Assembly: GCA_031285745.1 (NCBI GenBank)
Contig: JAITVQ010000164.1
Location: forward strand, 1 to 51,895
Source: Puniceicoccales bacterium
Lineage (GTDB): Bacteria > Verrucomicrobiota > Verrucomicrobiia > Opitutales > UBA953
Length of the DNA stretch: 51,895 nucleotides
Direction of reading: 5' to 3'
In this document: piece by piece, positions 37,836 to 44,666 of the stretch
Position numbering within the stretch: position 1 is the first letter of the stretch
How the letters are laid out: each line of letters opens with the position of its first letter
The notes under the pieces: model-generated
The model's database searches: none
What the model saw: the letters and a program-made list of their open reading frames with translations, nothing else
Told to the model about the DNA's origin: nothing
Translations under genes and position numbers: made by a program

Positions 37836-37899
37836 GGGCCGAATGCCGCCGTGACTACATTTACACCATGTCTCCGTCACGGCAACCTCTTGTCGGTCC
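37836..37899 (+). ncRNA. Y RNA 4, minimal Ro-binding hairpin
   Basis: Only 64 bases long. The ends GGGCCGA and TCGGTCC pair with one G-U. The motif GAATGCC...ACTACAT is kept, followed by an inner helix GCCGTGAC/GTCACGGC and a 20-base loop with no tRNA-like arms. The 3' strand keeps the TCTTGTCGG form of the shared motif. It ends 30 bases before the rtcA ATG, so it could also act as the rtcA leader. It looks like a Ro-binding module without an effector domain. Confidence 0.75.
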
Positions 37900-37929
37900 T
37901 CTTCCCTTTAAAGTTCAACCATCCCTTTC

Positions 37930-38955
37930 ATGTCCCTCATTCACATCGACGGTTCCGAAGGCGAAGGCGGCGGTCAAATCCTCCGTACTTCCCTCGCGCT
38001 TTCCATCATCACCGGCAAGCCCATCCGTATCGACAACATTCGTGCCGGACGCTCCAAGCCCGGGCTGCTCCGGCAGCACCTGGCCTCGGTCAAGGCGGCG
38101 GTGGAAATATCCCGCGCCAAGGCCGAGGGCGTTGCGCTTGGGTCAACCGCGCTCACTTTTCATCCCGGGAACGTTACTGCGGGAGAATACCGTTTCTCCA
38201 TTGGCTCGGCGGGCAGCGCCCTGCTGGTCTTCCAGACGATCCTCCTGCCCCTGCTTCATGCGGATGCTCCGAGCACGGTGACCATCGAGGGTGGTACGCA
38301 CAACCCGTTTGCCCCGCCGTTTCCGTTCATCGAAAAAACCTTCCTCCCCTTGCTGCACCAGATCGGCTACCAGGTCGAAGTGAAACTGGAACGTCCCGGC
38401 TTCTATCCGGCGGGTGGTGGTATCATCACGGCCACCATTACTCCGGGAGGAAAACGCCGCGTGCTCAAGATCGGGCCGCGCACGGAAATTCTGGATCGCG
38501 AAGCCATTGGCGTTGTTGCCAATCTTTCGCGCAAGATCGCCGAACGGGAACTGGAGCGACTGGGCTCCGCGATGAGCCTTGTTCCCGACGAAATGTGCAT
38601 CCACGAAATCAACGACACGCCTGGTCCCGGCAATGCCCTTTTCGTGAAACTGCGCAGCAGCCAGCTTACCGAAACCTTCTCCTCTTTTGGGGAACAGGGA
38701 CGGCATGCCGAAAAAGTGGCGGACGGACTGCACGACGAGGTCCGGCGGTACCTGAAAAGCAATGGTGCCGTCGGCGAACATCTGGCCGACCAGCTTCTGC
38801 TGCCGCTCGCCTTGGCCAAAGGGGGTGTTTTCACCACCCTGCCGCCTTCCCGCCACACCCAAACCAACATTGCGGTCATCGGACGCTTTCTCGATGCCCG
38901 CATCAACGTCCGGAAGATCGACCGCCTCGATTACGAAATCGAGGTCAAACCATAA
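37930..38955 (+). CDS. rtcA: RNA 3'-terminal phosphate cyclase
   Basis: RtcA converts RNA 3'-phosphate ends to 2',3'-cyclic phosphates through RNA-adenylate and enzyme-AMP intermediates. The 341-residue protein opens with the family signature (IDGSEGEGGGQILRTSLAL). It contains FYPAGGG around residue 160 and ends with SRHTQTNIAVIG, where the His is residue 309, the same number as the AMP-accepting His of the E. coli enzyme. There is no strong ribosome site, and the gene follows Y RNA 4 by 30 bases. The rtcB start codon is 19 bases after its stop. The order rsr, Y RNAs, rtcA, rtcB differs from the enterobacterial rsr-yrl-rtcBA order. Confidence 0.95.
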   Translation: MSLIHIDGSEGEGGGQILRTSLALSIITGKPIRIDNIRAGRSKPGLLRQHLASVKAAVEISRAKAEGVALGSTALTFHPGNVTAGEYRFSIGSAGSALLVFQTILLPLLHADAPSTVTIEGGTHNPFAPPFPFIEKTFLPLLHQIGYQVEVKLERPGFYPAGGGIITATITPGGKRRVLKIGPRTEILDREAIGVVANLSRKIAERELERLGSAMSLVPDEMCIHEINDTPGPGNALFVKLRSSQLTETFSSFGEQGRHAEKVADGLHDEVRRYLKSNGAVGEHLADQLLLPLALAKGGVFTTLPPSRHTQTNIAVIGRFLDARINVRKIDRLDYEIEVKP

Positions 38956-38974
38956 CCAACGTATCCAACATACC

Positions 38975-40357
38975 ATGACACATCAAGAAATCATCAAACT
39001 CGGCGTCCCCGAGGGTAAACCGCTTTCCCTGGCTTTCCATCTCATCAAGCTCATGGCTGAATCCGGCGCGGATCGGGCTGCCATGGAGGCGCGGATCAGC
39101 GCCGTTGTCCAGGATCCCGCAGCCTTTGCCGACGACCCGCAGGCCGGTCCGTTTGCCCAGGTCCTGTTGTCCGAGCGCTATGTCCCGCGTGCCGAACCGG
39201 CACCCTGGCGACAATGGGGGAGCGGACTGGAAGAAACTGCCGTCCAGCAGATGCGCGTGGCCTGCCAGTTGCCGGTCTCGTTTGCCGGGGCGCTCATGCC
39301 CGACGCCCACGTCGGCTATGGCCTTCCCATCGGCGGCGTCCTTGCCACCCGCAATGCGGTTATTCCCTATGCGGTCGGGGTCGACATTGCCTGCCGCATG
39401 AAGCTCTCCGTTTACGACCTTCCGGTGTCATTGCTCGAAGACGATGAAAACCGCCTCAAGTCGGCACTGGCCCGGGAAACCCAATTCGGGGTGGGCGCGA
39501 CTTTCAAGCAACGCCGCCAACATGAAGTCATGGACCGCGATTGGGGCGTCTCCCCGATCACCCGGCAAAACAAGGACAAGGCCTGGGCCCAGTTGGGAAC
39601 CAGCGGAAGCGGCAACCACTTTGTCGAGTACGGCGTATTGACCTTGGACGCTCCGGCCTTGGGTCTGGATGCCGGGCGATATCTCGCCTTGCTCAGCCAT
39701 AGCGGAAGCCGGGGAACCGGAGCCTCCGTGGCCGACCATTACAGCAAACTCGCCAAGAAAATGCACCCCGAGCTTCCCGACAACCAGCGCAACCTGGCCT
39801 GGCTTGATCTGGATACCCCGGAAGGGCAGGAATATTGGGCGGCCATGGAACTCATGGGTGAATACGCGGCTGCCAACCATGCCTGTATCCACAAACACAT
39901 TGCGGCCCAGTTGGGCGCGCAGGTGTTGCTCGACGTCGAGAATCACCACAACTTTGCCTGGAAGGAAATTCATCAGGGCGAGGAAGTGATTGTCCACCGT
40001 AAGGGGGCAACCCCGGCTGGCGCAGACGTCTTGGGGATCATCCCCGGTTCCATGGGTGCGCCCGGCTATGTCGTGCGCGGACGCGGCAATGCGGAATCAT
40101 TGCACTCGGCTTCACACGGGGCAGGGCGACGCATGAGCCGGACCAAGGCTTTTGAAACCATTACCTGGGAACAAACCCATGCATGGCTCAAGGAGCGCGG
40201 CGTTAAGCTCATGTCTGCCGGCTTGGACGAATCGCCGCTGGCTTACAAGGATATCGCCGAGGTCATGGCTGCCCAGGTCGACCTTGTCGAAACACTGGCC
40301 CGCTTCGATCCCCGCCTTGTCAAAATGGCCCCGGCGGGTGAACGTCCGGAGGATTAA
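38975..40357 (+). CDS. rtcB: RNA ligase RtcB
   Basis: The ORF track extends to 38762 within rtcA; the ATG at 38975 (MTHQEIIKLGVPEG) gives 460 residues, somewhat longer than E. coli RtcB. RtcB joins 2',3'-cyclic-phosphate or 3'-phosphate ends to 5'-OH ends using GTP and Mn2+. The signature PDAHVGYGLPIGG (about 109-121) and a metal-binding Cys in VDIACRMKL (about 140) are present. So are TSGSGNHFVE (about 209), HSGSRGTG, and SASHGAGRRMSR, whose His (about 381) accepts GMP. It is the last gene of the sigma-54 operon and is followed by a strong hairpin. Confidence 0.95.
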   Translation: MTHQEIIKLGVPEGKPLSLAFHLIKLMAESGADRAAMEARISAVVQDPAAFADDPQAGPFAQVLLSERYVPRAEPAPWRQWGSGLEETAVQQMRVACQLPVSFAGALMPDAHVGYGLPIGGVLATRNAVIPYAVGVDIACRMKLSVYDLPVSLLEDDENRLKSALARETQFGVGATFKQRRQHEVMDRDWGVSPITRQNKDKAWAQLGTSGSGNHFVEYGVLTLDAPALGLDAGRYLALLSHSGSRGTGASVADHYSKLAKKMHPELPDNQRNLAWLDLDTPEGQEYWAAMELMGEYAAANHACIHKHIAAQLGAQVLLDVENHHNFAWKEIHQGEEVIVHRKGATPAGADVLGIIPGSMGAPGYVVRGRGNAESLHSASHGAGRRMSRTKAFETITWEQTHAWLKERGVKLMSAGLDESPLAYKDIAEVMAAQVDLVETLARFDPRLVKMAPAGERPED

Positions 40358-40366
40358 AAATCAACT

Positions 40367-40399
40367 GCATTCGGTGCTAATAGCCTTAGTACCGAATGC
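40367..40399. terminator. Strong hairpin ending the rtc operon
   Basis: GCATTCGGT pairs with ACCGAATGC, then a G/T pair and CTAA with TTAG close a five-base loop: 14 pairs in total, 10 bases after the rtcB stop. There is no U-tract (TTGCGGAG follows), so it may stabilise the 3' end as much as terminate. Confidence 0.55.
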
Positions 40400-40521
40400 T
40401 TGCGGAGCGTTCTGATAAGGTCGCAGGGAATTGGAAAACATTGTAACTTTTTGTGATTAACCTGGCGAAGTAGGCTTAAAGAGTTGCCTTTTTTTAATAA
40501 AACTTGTTACACAGGACACCT

Positions 40522-41283
40522 ATGAAGGCTGTTCCTTTTATTTCAGCTTTGGCCTTGCTTGCTTTCTCAAATGCCCATGCTGCAATTGTAACATGGGATT
40601 CGGGATGGATTTCCGGTGTTTCGGATGTTGAAACAACAGGGAGTCTCGTTTTTGCCTATGATTTGGGACCGGGTGGAAAAGCGGGTTCTTCGACAAACCC
40701 TGTTGTTAACGGTGTTACGTTTTCTTCTCAGTCTGTCGGGACTTCAGTGAATGGTTCTGTAGGTGCTCTTTCTTGGGTGACGACTGGTTCCGGTTGGTTT
40801 GGGAATGCCACGCCTAATTATGCATCAACCGCTAATAATGCTACGGCCGTTGCCGGATTGGATCTGGATTATACAAGTTTAATTTCCGATGGATTCTCAG
40901 TCGGAAACGCTGCGGGTTCAAATGTAACAATAACAGCTTCAGGTCTGACAAACGGGCAAAGCTATCTAGTGCAAATGTGGTTTAGCGATGCTCGGACAGG
41001 TTCCAAGGCATTTACAACTACTGTTACTGACACTACTGATAACACAAATCTGATCACTGTTAACCGGCAAAATACCTCTTCTGGCGAATTGCCGCTGGGT
41101 AGTTGGGTAACAGGAACATTTGTGGCTGGGGATACTGGCGAATTCAGTTTTACGTTAAGCGGGGGAAATTATGTTGGTATCAACGGCATTCAATTACGTG
41201 CTATTCCCGAGCCTTCTACCTATGCTTTGGGTGCGGCAGGCATTACTCTGCTAGCGTTGATTATTCGCCGGAAAAGAAAATAA
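40522..41283 (+). CDS. PEP-CTERM anchored surface protein
   Basis: The track starts at a TTG (40504); the ATG at 40522 after a CAGGAC element gives a clean signal peptide (MKAVPFISALALLAFSNAHA) and 253 residues. The body is a beta-rich Gly/Thr/Asn-rich single domain (DYTSLISDGFSVGNAAG; QMWFSDARTGSKAF) that I do not recognise. The C-terminus is a textbook PEP-CTERM: AIPEPSTYALGAAGITLLAL then IIRRKRK, so processing by exosortase is expected. A terminator-like hairpin follows the stop. Confidence 0.85.
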   Translation: MKAVPFISALALLAFSNAHAAIVTWDSGWISGVSDVETTGSLVFAYDLGPGGKAGSSTNPVVNGVTFSSQSVGTSVNGSVGALSWVTTGSGWFGNATPNYASTANNATAVAGLDLDYTSLISDGFSVGNAAGSNVTITASGLTNGQSYLVQMWFSDARTGSKAFTTTVTDTTDNTNLITVNRQNTSSGELPLGSWVTGTFVAGDTGEFSFTLSGGNYVGINGIQLRAIPEPSTYALGAAGITLLALIIRRKRK

Positions 41284-41310
41284 TCAAACTTGGAATGCGT
41301 CATATGTGTT

Positions 41311-41334
41311 TCATGCCTTGATGAGGCATGATTT
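41311..41334 (+). terminator. Terminator-like hairpin after the PEP-CTERM gene
   Basis: TCATGCCT and AGGCATGA form an 8-bp perfect stem with a five-base loop, 27 bases after the stop codon, followed by a short TTT. A weak U-tract makes intrinsic termination plausible. Confidence 0.5.
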
Positions 41335-41397
41335 GGATTGGCGCAATTCCGACAGGTTTTGTTTCAGGTGATTAGGGCATAAACGTAGCTACCTTTA

Positions 41398-41820
41398 TCA
41401 ACCAACAAGGGCACCAAGTGCAGTGTGGATGTCCCTTTTGTTCGCGAACAATGCCACCATGTCGTTGTTCATGGCGTCTCTGTTCACGAACAAATGTATG
41501 AAGTACACTGGCGGTGTTATAATTGTTCGTAAACAAAACCGTGAAGTACACTGTACCTGTAGCAATCGTTCCTAAGCAGAGGTACCCCTGCAATGTAAAT
41601 GGTCCCATTGTTTCCGAACAAAACCATCAAGTACATTGTAGGTGTAATAATCGTTTCCGAACAGAGGTATGAAGTACAGTGTATGTGGCTCCAATGTTCG
41701 TGAACAAAACAATGAAGTGCAATGTACCTGTAACAATCGTTCGCGAACAAAAGAGCCATGACAATGTGGATGGCCCGATTGTTCACGAACGAAAGAGGCA
41801 TGCACACTGAACTTCATGGT
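41398..41820. repeat. 42-43 bp tandem repeat array with palindromic GTTCGCGAAC cores
   Basis: Nine units begin with GTTCGYGAACAA or a close variant at 41440, 41482, 41525, 41568, 41610, 41653, 41696, 41739 and 41781, a spacing of 42 or 43 bases throughout. A more degenerate unit precedes the first near 41398. Each unit also carries a second conserved stretch about 18-20 bases into it (GAAGTACAnTGTA in several). Units at 41525, 41610 and 41696 share CCTGTARCAATC-like ends. Units at 41568, 41653 and 41739 share GGCTCCATT-like ends. The array is therefore an alternating A/B dimer of about 86 bp. It does not encode a convincing protein and is not a CRISPR. Confidence 0.85.
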
Positions 41821-42177
41821 TTAGTTGGGGTCATTTTAGATTAGTTTCCTATTGTTATTGAGTGTCTTGAAAAACAAGGCGGGGTGTGACGCGGAAGGAC
41901 AGACGGTCTCTCATGCATAGTGTTTAAATGGAGCATTGGAACACATGGCGCCGCTTGAGGGTATTGGTAAAAACACTCAACCCCGAATGCTTAAATTTTA
42001 ACGTTCGATGAGGAGAGTTGCAAAACTCTCATCAGAAATTTGCGAATTCCGGTGATTTCTCGTTTTCCTGTCTATTCGCTATCTAATCCTGTCTTTAAAA
42101 ATAGGTTCCATACGCTTATGCCTGTCCACTGTGTATGGTTAATTTCTCAATTTGGAGATAAATATAAGCCGAATGGA
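41821..42177. other. Noncoding stretch after the palindrome array
   Basis: No gene is supported between the array and the HAF gene. A small hairpin GAGAGTT-GCAA-AACTCTC with a GNRA-type loop lies at 42013-42030. A direct-repeat patch containing TTTTCCTGTC and TAATCCTGTC at 42063-42105 resembles a patch at 48067-48110. Nothing else is seen. Confidence 0.5.
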
Positions 42178-43314
42178 TCAATTAGCTGAGCTGGGCGCAG
42201 TCCAAAGAACTGCTTCTTGGATGACATATTCCTCTATGTCGAAGGTAAACCGGTTTGGCAGGTGTAATTTTTCACTAACCCAATTCCAGGATGTTACCCA
42301 CCAAGGCGGGAATTTTCCAACCGTGCCGACAATCAACCCTTGATTGTTGATGTCAACGGCCTGGCTCCAATCAGCACCCATGGTGCCAAGATCACAAAAG
42401 CCCTGTTCCTGGCTCCAGAAAAAAGCCCGGGTGTTATTTTTCATTTTAAATATGCCGACGACCTGCTGACTGTCGTTGACATGGAAGGGAGTCGCGGTGT
42501 GGCCCAGATTCCCGATATTCCGGGTGCCGGATTCTTCTGTCCAGAGGAAGACGGGTACGTTGTCGGGAGACACATTTAAGCATCCCAATAGTTGTCCTTT
42601 GATAATAGGAACTCTGCCCCAGTCATTATGTTTGGGAAGTCCCAGGTCCTGCATGCCGTCTTTCTGCGTCCAGCGGAAAACATGAGTGGTCCCGTCTGCC
42701 AATTCCGATTCGCCGATGATGCATCCGGAATCATCGATATACCTAGGATAACTGTCTTTTCCGCCGAGCGTCCCGATGTCCTGTATTCCATTCTCACGGG
42801 ACCAGAAGAACGCATGGGTCTGGTCATTTCCCAGATAAAGATGTCCGGCAATCTGGCCTTTGTTATTGATGGCTGAGGCGAGACTACGGAGTCCGCTCAA
42901 AGTATCCAAGTTCTGCATACCTGACTCCTTGGTCCACAGAAATGCATGGGAGTTTCCGGCAGCAGTAGAGGAGTATCCGACGATCTGGCCCTTGTCATTC
43001 ATGGCAAAAGGCATGGTCATTGTTCCGCCCAAGGTGCCGATATCCTGCATCCCCGTTTCTTGGGTCCAAAGAAATCCCCGGGGAGGTGACTTTGCCAGAT
43101 AAAATCCCATGACTTCGCCGTCTTCATTAATACTAAGGGCGGTACTGAAATGTCCACTTGGGGCGCCCAGACGAATTCCACCTTTGGGTTGTGGTTCGAG
43201 ACAAATGGCCAGCAGGATGATGACAATGCCGGTGGCCAGTGCACAGATGACTATCTTGAAGTGCTTTTGCATACCAATCGCAGCCTTGGCTTTTGTTTTA
43301 AGCGACTTGGTCAT
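42178..43314 (-). CDS. HAF-repeat protein 1, membrane-anchored
   Basis: The 378-residue protein has one N-terminal membrane span (about 19-42, IVICALATGIVIILLAICL), then exported repeats of the HAF family. Each is about 48 residues with the pattern 'AFLWT.esGMQ.LGTLGG...A..IN..GQIVGys', visible about seven times. HAF repeats are predicted to form a beta-propeller-like surface domain of unknown role. It is the intact member of a tandem pair; the neighbour at 43356 is 41 bases upstream and disrupted. A C-terminal region (SWNWVSEKLHLPNRF) is shared with the neighbour. Confidence 0.8.
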   Translation of the reverse strand: MTKSLKTKAKAAIGMQKHFKIVICALATGIVIILLAICLEPQPKGGIRLGAPSGHFSTALSINEDGEVMGFYLAKSPPRGFLWTQETGMQDIGTLGGTMTMPFAMNDKGQIVGYSSTAAGNSHAFLWTKESGMQNLDTLSGLRSLASAINNKGQIAGHLYLGNDQTHAFFWSRENGIQDIGTLGGKDSYPRYIDDSGCIIGESELADGTTHVFRWTQKDGMQDLGLPKHNDWGRVPIIKGQLLGCLNVSPDNVPVFLWTEESGTRNIGNLGHTATPFHVNDSQQVVGIFKMKNNTRAFFWSQEQGFCDLGTMGADWSQAVDINNQGLIVGTVGKFPPWWVTSWNWVSEKLHLPNRFTFDIEEYVIQEAVLWTAPSSAN

Positions 43315-43355
43315 AAGCGTGGGTTACTTTTATCAATGAGCGGGGCTGCCTGCCC

Positions 43356-44561
43356 TTAATCAGCAGAGTCGTTTTTGTTATCTTCAGGATTGTTGACCGC
43401 GAGAGGAGGTGGTGCGAACCAGAGTGCTGCTTCGGAGGGAGCGTATTTCTTCAAATCCAAGAAATATTTTTGGGATAGATCCAATTTCTTGCCAACCCAA
43501 TTCCAGGACTTCACCCACCACGGGGCGAGGCTCCCGACGGTGCCGGTAATCTGCCCTTGATTATTGATACTAGTGGCGCGGCTCCAATCGAGGCCGAGGG
43601 TGCCCAAATCGTGCAAACCCTGCTCCTTGCTCCAGAAGAAGGCCCGGTTGCCGTCCTTGGTCCTGAGCGTGCCGACGATTTGCTGTTTACTGTTGATGCA
43701 ATGCGGGGTGCCGTCACCACCCAGATCCCCGAGGTCTTGGATGCCGGTTTCTTTTGTCCAAAGATAGGCGTGGGTTGCGCCCTGCGGTGTTTTAAATGTG
43801 CCGAGTATCTGTCCCTTGATGAAAGGATTTTTATCCCAATTATCTTGTGCAGGGACTCCCAGATTCTGCATGCCCTGTTCCTTGTTCCACTGGAAAACAT
43901 GAGAGGTCCCGTCGGTCGATTCCGATAGGCCGATGATGAACCCGGTGTCATCAATATATCTGGGATCACTGCCTATCCCACCCAAGGTATCGAGTTTCTG
44001 CATGCCCGATTCCTTTGTCCAGATGAACGCATGCTTTTTCCCATCGAGTGAATAGGCATAGCCGGTGACTTGCCCCTTGTCATTGATGGATCTGGCGAGG
44101 CTTATGTTCCCGCCCAGGGTGCCGAGATTCTGCATCCCGGACTCCTTGCTCCACAGGAACGCGTGGGAGTGCCCATTGGCAAGATTGGACCACCCGATGA
44201 CCTACCCATCACGATTAATCCCGAACGGCATGCTGATGGACCCTCCGAGAGACCCCAAGTCCTGCATGCCCGACTCCTTGTCCCAGAAGAAAGCCCGGGA
44301 GTATCCTTCCGGTTTGGTCTGGATCACCCCGATAATCTGTCCTTTTTCGTTAATGCTACCTGCATAACTTGAAAGTCCCCCCATGGAGCCCAAACGGATT
44401 CCACCTTTGGGCGGCGGTTCGAGATAAACGGCCAGCAGGATGATGAAGATGCCGATGACAAGTGAACAGACGGCAACCCTGAAATGCTTTTGCCTTCCAG
44501 ATGTGGTTTTGATGTGGAGAGGGGCGTTGGGAAGGGAAGAGCGGGGCTCGGGCATAAACAA
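43356..44561 (-). pseudogene. HAF-repeat protein 2, interrupted by an in-frame TAG
   Basis: Two track ORFs (44202-44561 and 43356-44135) lie in one frame and together form a 401-codon homologue of the gene at 42178, with the same membrane anchor (LVIGIFIILLAVYLEPPPKGG) and HAF repeats. The frame is broken only by TAG at 44202-44204, reading INRDG-stop-VIGWSN where the paralogue reads MNDKG-Q-IVGYSS. A single C-to-T change in a Gln CAG codon explains it. The rest is open and well conserved, so the lesion is recent, a sequencing error, or read through. No selenocysteine or pyrrolysine context is seen. Confidence 0.8.
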
Positions 44562-44666
44562 ACTTTAGCGAGGCCCACTCTCACAAGCGGATTAACCGTC
44601 TGCGAGTTTTAATTGCTGGTTGGCAAAAGACCGAACGCGTTTGATCAGCGTGTAATCAAATGGAGA

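Noticed and set aside
37733-38978. ORFs of 182, 375 and 277 codons over the Y RNA/rtcA region
   Set aside because: They are other-frame shadows of rtcA in GC-rich sequence, and two would start inside or across the Y RNAs.
41440-41790. Cores considered as LexA (SOS) boxes
   Set aside because: The Verrucomicrobia LexA motif, as I recall it, is TGTTC-N4-GAACA; these cores are GTTC-N2-GAAC, and nine phased copies without an adjacent SOS gene do not fit.
41517-41817. Two minus-strand ORFs over the palindrome array
   Set aside because: Their repeated Cys/His/Tyr-rich peptides come from translating the tandem DNA repeat in frames; there is no ribosome site or domain.
41398-41820. Array considered as a CRISPR
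   Set aside because: The conserved core is only about 12 bases, the period is 42-43, the 'spacers' are related to each other and alternate in two types, and no cas genes are nearby.
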